NCBI GenBank assembly: GCA_019775845.1
Contig: JADQAV010000024.1
Span: 186,001 to 250,000 of the forward strand
DNA: 64,000 nt
Source: Myrmaecium sp. VS I D KN 1
Lineage: Eukaryota; Ascomycota; Dothideomycetes; Valsariales; Valsariaceae
Direction of reading: 5' to 3'
Under the pieces are notes generated by a model that had not been told where the DNA came from, did not search any database, and saw nothing but the letters and a program-made list of their open reading frames with translations. Shown here piece after piece: positions 46,424 to 59,445 of this stretch. A program made the position numbers and the translations under genes. The stretch's first letter is position 1; every line of letters begins with the position of its first letter.

Positions 46424-48120
46424 ATGAATATGCAGGTTGTTGCAGGCCGGTCGGTCGGCTTCATCAGTAGGTTCACCTCAAGATGCGGTGAAGCGCAAGT
46501 TAACAGGTGTTTGCGATAGCTTTGGGCGTGTCGCTCCATGAGATCACCTCTATGCTCAAGGCCGAACCCAAGATCTACACGAAGATCGAAGTCAGCTATA
46601 ATCCGGGCGAGCCTCTCCAGGCACCAGTCATCATTAACCTCCCTGCAAATGGGTTGCGCTTGCGCTTCGATGGACCTGATCAGCGTCTCCGGTTGATCGA
46701 GGTCCTTGATTTCACGAAGATGAAGTTCACATATCGAGACAACGAGATCTACAAAGTGCAGGACGGAATCGGAGGTGCCCTTGGTTTAGGTGGACCAAAC
46801 GGACCCAAGTTCCGACATATCTATGATAAGCTCCTGGGACCGACATTTGCCGGAGAATATATCCCGCCAGCTCAAGCGACGAAGAATGCCACGGGAATCT
46901 ATATTCTGTCATATCCGGGGATTGCTTTTTCGTTCCCGGTCCAACATTCCGCATACTCGCCTGCGAAGGATTTCATTTCGCTGTTATCTTCATCCGCAAC
47001 TTTGCCTGCCACGTCGATGGCGGTGTTTGCTGGCGAGTCGTGGCCTAAAGCTTGTCCACATCTCTATAGTGCGCCTCCTGCGCATCCAAGGTCCCTTGCT
47101 TTGGTTGGCAAAGACAAAAGCGTCGGTCCGGACGAGGTTGAGGTCGCACGGATACATGGTGAAGGAAGGGTAGAGCTTATACGGCGGTCAGGTGTGCCTT
47201 TCTGGATCGTTCTAAGTGAAACCACGCCGCAGGACCTTGTAATCGAGCTTGGTCCTCCGGATGCGATCTATCGGAAGAGCGATCGCCGCCTTTCCATCCA
47301 TAAAGATCGTACTGCAAGCGGTTCCTCTGAACGGCCAAGCAGCATTATCTCCAGTGGGAATGATGATGACGATTCCTGGGATTCTGAACAAGGATCACCC
47401 TTCACTGATCCGGGCGAAGACGACGACCACCAGGACGAGGATGAAGATGAACATGTATCCGAGATGTATCGGCAAGAAATGGCTGCAGCCGAATGTTTCT
47501 ACAACTACTTCTCTCACGGCTTCGACATCTTCATTTCCCATCCTACGCAGATTTCACCTCCGTCACCTACTGCGCCTCGCCTCCGATCGTTAGACGCAGA
47601 GGATGATGAACCTACGGAAGCTGCTGAACCCAGTCACCGACATTCGCCTGATCCGGACCCAACTCCCATCAACCATCTTACTGCGACAAAAATCATATTC
47701 CATGGGAATGTCCCGGGTAGTTACCAGTTCAATCGTCACCGACGCTCTCGATGGACGCTTGATCACGTCCCCTCAACGTCCGGTGACTCTACTGAACCGT
47801 TGACTTCCGAGATGCCGTTCAAGGATATTCAAGAGCGCCTCAAAGAAGTATTTGCGCCAACCTACGCAAGCAAAGAAGAAATGCGTAGCCAGCAACGTGG
47901 GATGGCTCTCAACCGGGGCTGGGGGGACAGCCCAGGAAGCAGCTGCGAGTTTCTTGGCGGCTGGGAGGAGAGTGCGGCCGACGGAGGAAAGAAGAAAGGG
48001 TTGCGGGGAGAGATCGAACAGGATGACGGTGGCGTGGGTAACACTGAGCTGTACGGATTTCCGGGCATGGTCTTTGAGGTGTTGAAGAACGGAGCGGTCA
48101 GTACGTTGACGGTCTACTGA
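46424..48120 (+). CDS. UPF0183/PHAF1 family protein
   Basis: Orthologue of the human C16orf70/PHAF1 family, reported in animals to act at the phagophore in autophagy; its role in filamentous fungi is inferred. Exons are 46424-46466 and 46520-48120, giving 547 aa. Exon 1 codes only MNMQVVAGRSVGFI; joining to the acceptor at 46519 restores GFITLGVSLHE, the conserved family start, whereas the nearer CAG at 46506 gives the wrong phase. Later blocks match the family: NLPANGLRLRFDGPDQRLR, SYPGIAFSFPV, and the C-terminal ELYGFPGMVFEVLKNG. An acidic, disordered insert (about residues 285-330) and a second one near 360-390 interrupt the fold, as is usual in fungi. It is divergent from bimC. Confidence 0.9.
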
Positions 48121-49259
48121 TGTGCCGATGCAGCGTGCGAGCTTTTGCGCCGCATGTGCGTACGCTGGCAGGATACATTTACGACCACATTGTGTCCTGA
48201 CACAGGGGGAGGACAGTTGAGCGTGTCGCTTGAATATCCAGGTGTTGTGCAGGTCAGATGTTGTGGAAGGTTTCGAAGGTTACCAGTTTTCTTCTTTGGG
48301 CGGCGTATACCAGGGTACTCAACCAGCATTTGTGGAGAGACCCTCTTACATCATCGCCATAATCGTTCACACTTACGTTATCTATCAGGGGATCACATGG
48401 ATGGCGTTGTTGGGCCGTATCTTAATATTCATATTGAACGATCTAATTCGAATCTTTTGATCCTCTTCGCCTACTTGCAATCGTGCCTCTGTATACATAC
48501 ATAGTACTCATGTAAGGATAGTCATGTAAGGTACTTCGGCTTGAACCCACTGTCTGAGCAAGGGCTGCCCAAGTGACTGGAAGCTCGTGCAGGGTGGCAT
48601 CTGCAGGGGAAGGCCATCGCGGGATCGACGAGCTGGTCCGAGCAAGGTCTAGAAGTGGATTGGAGACCGGGACCCGATGTGTCACCGGAAGGTTAGTGCG
48701 GGTGATATGTTCGGAGTCCATCCGGCTGCCGACAGCGGAAGAAAGACCGGAAGACCTGCAACAATCTCCGCCAAACCTACACCAGGATGGCTGGCAGCCG
48801 GAGGAGCTCTTGGCGAGGTCGAGCAACTGTAAAAGTGCCACAGTACCGTCAATTAAAAGAATGTAAATAACTTTAGTGAACTGGCAGGTTCCGGCGTCAC
48901 ATGGATGGGCGCTGGCCTGGGGAGAGCTGGAGCTGGAAGTGGAGTGGAGCGGGAGCTGAGGCTGGGATGGGATGGCGGGACGATCGATTCCCCACAGCCA
49001 CAGCGTAATTGGGTTTTCCCGACGTCATCGATCTGCGTCATGCTCTCCCCCGGCACGCAGACACAACAAAACCCTCGCTCCCCAGCTTCTCTCCGCGACA
49101 CCACAGACCAACCCTTCCCCAACTTCGTTTCACCAGATCTCCATCCCACTTCACTTCATCGTCAACACGACTCGCTGCCTCTCTTGACATCTCCATACAT
49201 ACACACACACACACACACACACCACACCCATCTCGATCTGTGGTATACCGAGCTTCGCC
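48121..49259. other. Intergenic region upstream of PIL1
   Basis: About 1.1 kb containing the PHAF1-family 3' flank and the PIL1 promoter and leader. A GGAGCTG/GGAGCTGGAG-like run lies near 48920-48960. No additional gene is supported. Confidence 0.5.
49201..49222 (+). repeat. (AC)11 microsatellite in the PIL1 leader
   Basis: Eleven AC units end 37 bp before the PIL1 start codon and so probably lie in its 5' untranslated region. Length changes here could affect expression. Confidence 0.9.
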
Positions 49260-50699
49260 ATGCATCGCACCTACTCAATGCGCCAGTCGCGCGCCCCCAC
49301 GGCGTCGCAGCTGCAGAACCCGCCTCCACCGCCTTCCTCGACCAAGACCGGTCGCTTCTTTGGCAAGGCCAACATCGGTATGTCTATTCGCAAACTTGTC
49401 TTCCCCACCGAACCTGGAGATGCACGCGATGCGTCGATCCGGCATGGCGAGATGGCCTGACCTTGGTCATCCACTATGGCGAGCGCGTTTGGCGAGCCTC
49501 CTGTGCCAACTCGACTGCCTGCGCAAATATGATCTGGGTTCATGAATACGCCTAGTCTCGTTCTATGGGAATATGTTGCTTATTACTCCATTCTCTCGCA
49601 GGTCACACTTTCCGGAGATCCGCCGCCGGCGCGTTCGGCCCTGACTTGGCCAAGAAGTTGTCGCAGTTGGTGAAGATGGAGAAGAACGTGATGCGCAGCA
49701 TGGAGCTCGTTAGCAGGGAGCGCATGGAGGTCGCGGTAAGTCATCGCATAGCGCTGATTTCGATGGGACAAATCAGCTCATGACGTACTAGCAACAACTT
49801 TCGATCTGGGGTGAAGGATGCGACGATGACGTCTCCGATGTCACCGACAAACTCGGCGTCCTCATCTACGAAATCGGCGAGCTTGAAGACCAATTCGTTG
49901 ACCGCTACGACCAATACCGTGTCACCATGAAGAGCATTCGCAATATTGAGGCTTCGGTGCAGCCCAGCCGAGACAGTACGTCATGTGTAACCAACCCATA
50001 GCAGAGGCATGATGTTAACAATGGTACTATAGGGAAGCAGAAGATCACCGACCAGATCGCTCAGCTCAAGTACAAGGAGCCTAACTCTCCTAAGATCGTC
50101 GTGCTCGAGCAGGAGCTTGTCCGCGCCGAGGCCGAATCTTTGGTTGCCGAGGCTCAGCTCTCCAACATCACCCGCGAGAAGCTGAAGGCTGCTTTCAACT
50201 ACCAGTTCGATGCTCTGCGTGAGCACTGCGAGAAGCTTGCCATCATCGCCAACTACGGCAAGCACCTGCTGGAGCTGGTTGATGACACCCCTGTCACTCC
50301 CGGTGAGAGCAGGCCCGCCTACGACGGATACGAGGCCAGCAAGGCGTAAGTGACATCCTTCATAGTAAATCTTACAAGTTACGACGCTAACGGTCCCTCA
50401 GCATCATTCAGGATTGCGAAGATGCCCTTACCAACTGGGTCGAGCAGAACGCCGCTGTCAAGCCCAAGCTCTCCACCCGCGCACGCACTCTGTCCCAGCG
50501 CCGCCACTCCCGCCACAACGGCGAGGGTGTTGACCTGTCCGGCCAGGATGCCCCGATGGACCGTGAGTCCGGTCTCTGGATCCCCGCCTCCGAGCACCAG
50601 CATGCCAACGGCGAGTACGAGGATGAGGAGGAGGAGCAGTCAACCGTCGACACCACCGAGCACCGTGGTCGGGAGGAGGAGAGGACGGTTGAGGCCTAA
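49260..50699 (+). CDS. PIL1: Eisosome core component Pil1/Lsp1
   Basis: BAR-domain protein that assembles on the inner plasma membrane into eisosomes (MCC furrows). Exons are 49260-49377, 49602-49735, 49792-49975, 50033-50345 and 50402-50699, giving 348 aa, close to yeast Pil1 (339). The N-terminal MHRTYSMRQSR and the FRRSAAGAFGPDLAKKLSQL segment form the membrane-inserting helix; the BAR region (about residues 50-255) includes QQLSIWGEGCDDDVSDVTDKLG and YNYQFDALREHCEKLA-type helices. The C-terminal tail is Arg/Ser-rich (RTLSQRRHSRH) then acidic, and offers kinase sites comparable to those phosphorylated by Pkh kinases in yeast. The five-exon structure and strong codon bias suggest high expression. 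Confidence 0.97.
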
Positions 50700-52707
50700 T
50701 CGGCGGAAGAGACGTTTTCGGAGGCTGTATATACCCCTGGGAAGAGGTGGGAGTCGGTTTGGGTATTCCGGTATACGAATTGCGGATGGAAAGCTACTTA
50801 ATTTATTAATAATCTGTGACGACTTTACGGCTAGGATGGGGGTGTGTACGTGTGTATGCGAATAATTCGGGTTTCCTTTCTTGCTTTCACGAGCTGTTGT
50901 AGGTGTTAGTTGTTTAAACATGTCCGATTCGGGTCATGCTTCATTTTCCATCTGTCTACAAATATCCATATCAGGAATTTATTTCCTCAGAACCATCGTT
51001 TATCTTTCCACTTGTCCAATAAACAGTGCTAACTTCACTCGGCTATCAACACCTCGCTGTCAGAAACCGCGACACTCCTTCCAAGTCTCCGCTCCATCTA
51101 CTGACCTCGACCGGACATTTCAGCACCTTCGTTATAGGAACAGCCGGTCGACTCGGACTCGGTCCTCGTCCTGGTCCTCGACCCTCGTACCTCCGCGCTG
51201 AAAAGGCAGGATGTCAAACAGTCCTCGAAACACGCGAGTATATGCAGCTGGCGCGTGCAGTGGACTCGTAGAAGTATGGCGGGTTTATATCTTTTCTTCA
51301 TTTTATTTATCATTTTTTCTTTGTCCAACGTGGAGGCTCAGTGTCGCGGTGCTGTTGTCTAATGCTCGCTCGCTTCCCTCTGCTTTCTTTCTGCGAGGCT
51401 GAGGGAGAGGGAGAGAGAGAGAGAGCTAATGTTGAGTATTGTGAGATAACGTTTGATCGATGTATTGTTGGATCCTACGAGGACGGATAGCATCCTGTCT
51501 GTACAGGGTTTACGTTTGTGGGGTGTTTTGGTGGTGAGAGAGGCCTTTACTGCGATTTGTGAGGGAAGTGTGCTGCTTTTTTTCTTGAGAAAAGTGATAA
51601 AGAGAAAACCGAAAACAATAAGAAAAAACCCCAAAAAATAAAAACCATCCTTCCTGGCTTCCAGATTTCCTTATGGCTCTCATTCATATATATTTGAATT
51701 TTACTAAGCTTGATACTTCGGAAGTAAGGTGAGTGTATAGTAGACGTTGTAGGCGATGAATCATTCTCCTTCTCCTTTGGACAAGAAAGTTAACCTACCT
51801 GGATCTAACGTCTTTCCCAGCTTACTTCCTTTCACCGGAACAATGTCCAGTACGGTACAATTCACAGGGATGCTGGAAAGGAGAAGGGTGGAAAGAATGA
51901 AAAGAAGCAGCCGGTATGACTTCTCGTATCCTGAAAACCTCATCCCTATAATGCTACCACATTTCCTCTTACGTCTTACTTCCTGTCTGTCCAGTCTTAC
52001 CTTCCTTATCGTTGCACACCGTTGCTGCCGCAAGGGAATTATGCGCTAACTGATTCGCACCTGCTCCCCGTCTTCCCTGAGAGAAGGCTAGTACTGAGGT
52101 GTGAGGATTACTGCAGGTTGAGTGGTCTGATATGTGCGTGGCTTACTCGTTGCCAGACACAGAACTGAATAGAAAGTAAGGTCACTTACTTACTGAGGGA
52201 TCTGAATAGGTTTCGTTCCTATTGACTGAGTATACTTGCAGAAGCAGCGACGGTGGCCTCTCTGGTCAGTGGACTGGTAGCCCTAGAAACGACTGACTCA
52301 CTTACTAGTAACTGATTCGCAACTGCAGCTCGCACAGCGACTATTCACCGCAATATTCCAAACAGAGACAGGATGTGAAAGGAGGGTGGTAACGCCTTCC
52401 AGTGACGACTTGTGAGCCCAAGAGGTTCCCAGCTCGCAATCACAACAATATCAACCAATCCGCACTGCGTTTTGCTCACCAACCTAGACTTTCATTCACA
52501 ACCTCCTCTTCACCGCATCAGTCCATGAACTTCTTCTCACGTGCGATCGCGGAGTGACAACGCATACGCCTAGCTCCTGGTCTATATGTTTCCCATCTTC
52601 TCCTGCGCACGCTGGACTCACCTCCATCCTCCTCCTCCTCATTCCCGAACCCACCACTTTCACTACTACCCCCTCCCAAACTCGAAGTTTCAAGTTCACT
52701 TCCCATC
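50700..52707. other. 2.0-kb intergenic region
   Basis: PIL1 3' flank and upstream region of the receptor-like gene. A GA-rich run lies at about 51404-51426 and AT-rich DNA at 51590-51700. No gene is supported; frames in this stretch are short and unlike known proteins. Confidence 0.5.
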
Positions 52708-54523
52708 ATGATCGCGCTCCCACGCGCGCTGGCCGCCTCGCCCGAGGTGGCTCTCGACTATGAAGAAGAGAGTGCGAAGACAGCCTACATCGTTCCGATC
52801 TCCCTTGCGCTGGGTGCACTCGCCATCCTGACTGCCTTCGCTCGTCCCGCTGGGCGCAAGTATCGTTCTGTTGACGCGTCGGACATCTGCGCCTTCCTGG
52901 CCGTTGGTGGCCTGGTTGCTCATACTGTCATGCTCTGTCTGCTTGCTGACTGGCTGCGTGAGCCCCTGGTTGACCTCCTGCCTCGTGTTCTGGTCGGGTA
53001 TCGGATCAGTTTCAGCCTCGTGCCTGTGTACCTTGCGACGACCTGGCTGATCAAGATGTCGGCGTGCATCATGTATCTTCGTCTCAACCAGCGGATTCCT
53101 TGTGGACGGTACTATCGCCGGATCGTTACGGTTGCGGCTGTGATGATGACTGCGAGGCCGTGGAGTTTGATTCCGGTAAGTGATTTTTTCTTCTCGCTCT
53201 TTTCTTGCTTCTTCTTCTTCTTTTTTTTTTTTGGTATGGATAGTTGCCATAGTCTTGGTTGAGAAAGTAGCATATGCTGACAATAGTGACATCCTAGGCC
53301 TGGATCTTCCAATGCCTCCCAATCCGCTACGCCTTTATACCTCCCGAAGACCGGCCGCCGGCGCCAGAGGCTCGATGCATCAACTTGAAGGCGTACAACA
53401 TCGCCTCTAACTACATGAGCATCTTGACAGATGTCATCCTTCTTGCTCTTTCGATCCCGATCATATACCGGATCTGCCGAGGAAACTCGTCCAAGTCGAC
53501 TAAAGGTAAGTCGTTTCCCATTCCATCACCGCTGATAGAAATATTACTAACGTACCTCTAGCTGGCCTTATCACCCTCTTCAGCATGGGCATCTTCCCTT
53601 GCCTCTGCTCCATGAACCGGGCTGCTCTGTACTGTCAAGAATACGACAACCAACACTTCACCGGCTTCAGCCTGATGAGCCTCGTCTTCGCCGCCCAGCT
53701 CGAGCTTGCCGTCAGCCTGATCGTCATCAGCCTTCCCTCGCTCAACCCTCTCTTCGTCAAGTTCTTCCGCGCGCTCCGGCGGCTCTGCTGCTGTTGTTGT
53801 TCCCCCTCCGTCGACGACAACGCATCCGACACCGTGCCTCTCGGCGGCGGCGGCCTCCGGGCCAAATGTCCCTTCACCGGCGCCAACCGCGGCGGCAGAC
53901 CGGGCCTCTGTCACGAGAAGACGTTCGCAGGCCGCGAAGACGAGATCGTGACGCGCATCTACGCGGAACTGCCCCCGCCTCCGAAAAGGAAGACGGTCCG
54001 GACCATGCTCAGCCAGCTGGGCTCGCCCACCCGCGCCACGCCCGACTCCGACTTTGGTCTTCGCTCGGTCCGCAACTACGTCCACCAGCGCGTGGACACG
54101 CTGGAGAGCGTGCCCAGCCTGAAGGACTTGACCGCCGCCGTCCTGGTCACGACGGAGCTGCGCCAGTCGCCGGATGGCGGCTGCAAGCGCAAGGCGGGCG
54201 TGGCGCGCGAGCGCAGCGCGAAGAAGATCAAGCGCTTCCCGCGCACGCAGGCCACGTTTCATGATGGCGTGGGCGATGTGCAGGGCCTTGAGCTGGAGGA
54301 GTTTACGCGCTCGGAGACGGCGGATTCTGCGAAGGGATTTGGTGGGGCGGGGCTCCTGCTGTGTCCCGCGGATGCTCGCGCTGGCACTCGTGTTCATGTC
54401 GCTGCTGCGAATGCTGTGGCTGGAGAGCTTGCTCTGGCCTCTAATGAGTCTGATCCTGAGGCTCAGCGTCACTCTTTGATGTATCTGAAGCCGCTTATCT
54501 CGGTGGAGGAGACGAAGAAGTAA
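52708..54523 (+). CDS. Pth11-like fungal rhodopsin-domain membrane protein
   Basis: A putative seven-helix G-protein-coupled-type receptor of the fungal 'rhodopsin domain' (Pth11-related) group. Exons are 52708-53175, 53298-53505 and 53562-54523, giving 545 aa. Membrane segments occupy about residues 25-285, with D-A-S-D following the first helix (the common DASD-type loop motif), a WLIKMSACIMYLRL helix, and the NYMSILTDVILLALSIPI helix followed by RGNSSKSTKAGLITLFSMGIF, which are hallmark positions. Cysteine pairs on the external loops could bridge. A Cys-rich stretch (CCCCCC, about residue 300) just after the last helix is a likely palmitoylation site, followed by a 240-residue basic cytosolic tail. 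There is no CFEM domain. The ligand is unknown. Confidence 0.9.
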
Positions 54524-56650
54524 GCTGCGAGCTTCAGTGCTACGATCAGTATCAGCATTCATGTTGAAGAGTGATGACTTGAGAGAAGGTGTGCAAGTCA
54601 GTGAAGGTCAGACAATTGGATAGGATGGAATAGAACGAGCTGGTAAGCTTGAGACGGAATCGAAAGAACACTCAAAAATGGATTAACGGAGAGAATGAAT
54701 TAGTGAGAGTAAAGATACGTAGGAAGGCGTGAGCCAGAATGCCTGAGTAAGTAAATTGAGTAAGTAGAGTGAGCTCAAGCTTCTAAGAAACATCATACAT
54801 AACTGGCATCGGTTCCCACCGGATATACTTACAGTACTGTTCACCTATCCTGACCATCGTACCCCGGGGCCCGCACCGCCCACCGGACTTACCTGACCTC
54901 CCTCCGTTTGCCGCAGACGACCTAGGGAAGAGAAGCATGCTATAAGCTGAGAGACGAAGCGATGAATGAATGATAGAATGCTTGCATACTACCTTAATCT
55001 ACCTTGGGTGCCGTGCCCTGCCTTGCTCTGCCAAACCCGCAACCATCCTGTGGATATGTGTGGGGGCCGATGTTGATGTCAACTATTGATGTTGATGTTG
55101 AACGCCACGACGGCAGGGGATGATGGCAATATGAGATATATTCTCTTGTTGAGCTGCGATCCGACTTTCTATTTTACCTCCTGCACAAAGCATGGCTGAT
55201 GGTGGTTAGCAGGTGGGCTGCAGGGAGTAACGGTGATGCATACATACAGACTGGATGTACAGTACAGATCTGTCATGCCTCGATCTGCTTGATGGAGATG
55301 AGATTCTCCGTCTCTCACTCGTGTTTTTCCTTCGAGTCAGGGTTAGGATAGACGGTCTGATGCAGCCCTGCCCTACTTCTACCTCTGCTCCTGCCCATCC
55401 TAACGGAGAAAAACGTAGGGATGACGGATTTGGGTGGTAGCGATGTCACATACTTCTCGAAACACGAGGATGACCTTGGTGATCGAAAGTAGAGGAGAAA
55501 CTCGCAGGATGAAGCAAGCCTTCGATCATCCTGACCGTGAGTCCCACCGGCAAGTTTCCTATCTGATCGAGGTTCTTTCTCTCTCCAGCAAACCAACTGA
55601 CGACAAGCTTCTCTGCTAACCCTCGCTAGTCTCCCTGAGGATTGCGGGTTTAGTAGTGCCCGGATATGGGGAAAAGGAGGAGAAGGAGTTTCTCCACCAA
55701 TCGGTAGTTCCTCAGACAGGGCGCGAGACAATCCCGAGCCTGCCGAGCTACCACTCACGTTCCACATTTCCAATCCCCACGGCTCCCCACACTCACCTCC
55801 CCCCATTTACCCCCCGGGGCCCCCCTTCTCTCTCTCTCCAGAATCCTCCACCCCGTCCCCACCGTCGACATCATCCGGGTGGCCCATCCACTCCACACGA
55901 GCAACTTTGTTCCCTGCTTCCCCTCTCTCCCCGGAGCCATGCCCACTTTCATTCCCACCCCCGGCCAACTCCCCCATGCGGGGGTGGTAGTGGAGGTGGA
56001 GGTGGTGGAGAAGGAAGTGGTCTCCACTCACACACTTTTCCCCCCCGCGTCCATGGTCCTAAGCTAGGTAAACGCGCGTATGAAGCACGGCAGAGAGAGA
56101 AAGAGAGAGAGGGAACCCCCCTCGCAGAATGACGAATGTTGTTGTATTGTAACTGCGCGGTGCCGTTGCGCGATGCCGGGAGCCATGCATGTAACCTTGC
56201 CGGTCAGGCTTGTCTATCTCTCTCTAGTTACCTATCCCGCAACGGCCGCCCCTGCCTCTCTTTCTTCCCCACCTCCCTATCCAACTCTAAGGCCTGCCTG
56301 CTATCGCCCCCGGGATCTCACCCTCCTCCACACACCCCCTGGGGTAGAGTGAGAGGCGAAAAGAAACGGACATGGCATGGCTCCGGGCAAGTGGGACTTG
56401 CGGCGGGGAATGGGAGTACATATGTAACTCCATGCCCCTCCCCCGGTCGCGTAGAGAAATATCTATATTCTCTTCAACCCTCTTCTTTCCCTTCTGCCTC
56501 TCTCTCCTCCCTCCTCCTTCTTGCGTCCTCTTCCTTATCCATTTCTTCTTCCTTCCTCCTTGGTCAGGCTCGGTCTGGTCCATCTGTAGAAGCGCAGCAG
56601 CAATCAACCCACCCCCCTCAGAGGGAGAGCACAAGAGCAACACCGCCACC
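54524..56650. other. 2.1-kb intergenic region
   Basis: Upstream region of the hexose-type transporter gene. It is CT-rich from 56440 to 56560, a composition common just before strongly transcribed fungal genes. A 163-codon minus-strand frame (55315-55806) and a 158-codon plus-strand frame (55656-56132) overlap each other and match nothing known. Confidence 0.5.
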
Positions 56651-58477
56651 ATGTGGAAAGGCATCAAGACGCCGAAGACGTACAACACGTACTTCCTGGC
56701 CATCATCGCGACGGTCGGGGGTATGCTGTAAGTAAATCGTCCCGGGGGAGACGATGTGAATGGCTCGGATCCATGACTGATGACTCTCATCCTAGGTTCG
56801 GTTTCGACATCTCGTCCATGTCGGCCATCATCGGCACGGACCAGTACCTGGACTACTTCGACAACCCGACGGGGATCTGGCAAGGGGCGATCGGGTCCGC
56901 GCTCGCGGCGGGCTCCGTCGTCGGCTCCATCATCGCGGGGCCCATCTCCGACCGGATCGGGCGGCGGGACGCGATCATGCTGGCCTGCGTCTGGTGGCTG
57001 GCGGGCACGTCGGTGCAGGTGGCCTGCACGAGCCGGGGCATGCTGATCGGGGGCCGGATCCTGAACGGGGTCACGGTCGGCATCACCTCGTCCCAGGTGC
57101 CCGTCTACCTGGCCGAGATCGCGAAGAAGGACAAACGCGGCGCCATCATCGTGATCCAGCAGCTCGCCATCGAGGCCGGCATCCTCATCATGTACTTCAT
57201 CGGCTACGGCTGCTCGAAGATCGCCGGCCCGGCCTCGTTTCGCACCGCCTGGGGCATCCAGTTCGTCCCCTGCATCGTCCTGCTCGTCGGCATGCCCTTT
57301 CTTCCGCGCTCCCCCCGCTGGCTCGCCATGGTCGATCGGTATGACGAGGCGGTCCACAACCTGGCCAAGATCCAGGCCGGCGGCAACAAGGACGATCCCG
57401 TCGTCATCGCCGAGCTGGACGAGATTTTGACGGTCCTGCAGGCCGAGCGCGCCGCTGGGTCCGGCTGGTCCAAGTTCTTCAAGGATGGCATGTGGAAGCG
57501 GACGATGGCCGGCTTCACCGTGCAAGCCTGGCAGCAGCTGAGCGGGGCGAACGTTATGACATACGTGAGTCTTCCCATGACCACACCATCCTTCTTCCCG
57601 GATCCGTGATCAACTGACACAGAGACTCTCCTCCAGTACATCGTCTACGTCTTCAAAATGGCCAACCTATCCGGAGACGTCGACCTGATCAGCTCGGGGG
57701 TGCAATACGCCATCTTCATCATCGGGACGAGCATCACCATGCTCTTCATCGACAAGGTCGGCCGGCGCTCCCTGCTCGTCTACGGCGCCGTCGGCATGGC
57801 CGTCTGCCACTTCGTCGTCGGCGGCACCCTCGGCGCCCACTACACCTACGTCCCCGACGGCGTCGGCGGCGACAAGAACATCCTCATGAAGGTCACCGGT
57901 GGCCCCGCCCACACCGTCATCGCGTTCTCCTACCTTCTCGTCCTCATCTACGCTCTCACCCTCGCCCCCGTCTGCTGGGTGTATGCGGCGGAGGTGTGGA
58001 GCCTCGAGACCCGGGCCACGGGCATGGGTATCGCGGCTGTGGGGAACTGGTACGTTGATCTTCCTTCCTTTCCCATCATCATCATAAAAGATCAAACCTC
58101 TTTGCTCACCATGTCCTTTTAGGTTATTCAACTTCGCCCTCGGCCTCTTCATCCCGCCCGCCTTCCGGAACATCCTCTGGAAGACCTTCGTCATCTTCGG
58201 CGTCCTGTGCCTCGGCGCCGCCGTCCAGTTCTACTTCACCTACCCGGAGACCTGCCAGAAGACCATCGAGGAGGTCGAGTTCCTGTTTGGGCCCCAGGGG
58301 CCGGCGCCCTGGCGCACGACCAAGGGGGGTAGTCGTCTCGAGCGTGAGGTCGAGGATGTGCTGCATGCGAGGGAGAAGGATGGTGCGGATGGGGGGGTGC
58401 CACGCGCGGGCAGTGTGACGGAGGTGTTGGAGGGGAAGGGGGTGAAGTTGGGGGAGGAGAGGGTGGAGAAGATCTGA
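56651..58477 (+). CDS. MFS hexose-type sugar transporter
   Basis: A 12-helix sugar porter, probably taking up hexoses at the plasma membrane. Exons are 56651-56727, 56796-57564, 57637-58049 and 58123-58477, giving 537 aa. Motifs in order: GGMLFGFDISSMSA in TM1, SDRIGRRDA after TM2, GRILNGVTVG in TM4, LPRSPRWL after TM6, QQLSGANVMTYY in TM7 (the QQxxGxN sugar-recognition site, completed across intron 2), DKVGRRSLL after TM8, and PETCQKTIEEVEFLF after TM12. The start codon sits in the context CCGCCACCATG. The C-terminal tail is long and Glu/Lys-rich. The exact substrate is not readable; glucose or xylose are usual for this group. Confidence 0.93.
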
Positions 58478-59445
58478 GGGTTGACTGAGGTGCTGTTGTT
58501 TTCTTGTTTCGATTTGATTGGTGGGATTGATGGATCGATGGATGACAACGATCGATGACGATGATGATAGGTGCTATGTCGATATGATATCCTTTGCTTT
58601 TCATCAGAACATCTTGTCCGTCTTTTGAGAGAAAGAATATGACGGATGACTGAGTCAGTAGCGCCTCCATATAAACAATTTCTATTCAATGCACGTACAG
58701 GCTTTCTTTCCCCTGTCTCCCCGCGTATAGAGCGTGATGAGAAACCGCACGCACTTCTCCTTCTCAATCTTATATTCATTTTCTCTTCCTTTTTCCCCTT
58801 TTTTGGAAGGACTGCGAGTGAGATGGGAAAAGTATGAAGTCAAAAGAAAGCGAGAAAATCAGAAAAATAAAGAAACCACTCGCAGGAACTCAATAAGAAA
58901 AGGGGGGAAAAAAAGGAATAAAACAGACGGTTTCAAATCCAACCCAACCCAGCCAATTCAATTCACAATTTTGACCCCGCACTTTCCCGCACGCTCGAAG
59001 GTTCTACCGGACGAAGAAAAAAAAAAGAGAAGGAAAATAAGAAGAAACATAGAAGAGTTACTTCGAATAACCAAAACAAAACGGAACAAAACAAAACAAA
59101 CAAGACGCCACGCCCTTGCCTGGTTGATGTATTGATAGCATCCCAAAAAAGCACGGAGTAGAAACGAAATAAAGACGCTCAGAGAAAAGAAAACCAACAA
59201 GGGAGTAGGAAGAACCAAAAGGGAGGATGATGAAAGGAAGGAGACAAAAAGAAAAAAAAAAAAAAAAAAGGGGGACGATTCGCACGACAAGACGGGATAT
59301 TTCCCCCCTCCCCCTTCCCCTCTGCGGTGCTGTGCTCTCCACGTCCATCTGGGTGTATGTGTATCCGCTTCTCTCTCCTCCCCACGCCCCCAGAAGAAAC
59401 AACTCCCCAACCCCCCTCCCAATCCCAAAAAAAAGCCCATAAAAC
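58478..59445. other. Convergent intergenic region
   Basis: This lies between the hexose transporter (+) and SSO1 (-) 3' ends. It is unusually A-rich on the plus strand from 58850 to 59270, including an 18-base A-run near 59253-59270, and C-rich afterwards. No gene supported. Confidence 0.5.

Noticed and set aside
38048-58477. Secondary-metabolite cluster (P450, MFS, receptor)
   Set aside because: No backbone synthase or pathway regulator; intervening genes are housekeeping.
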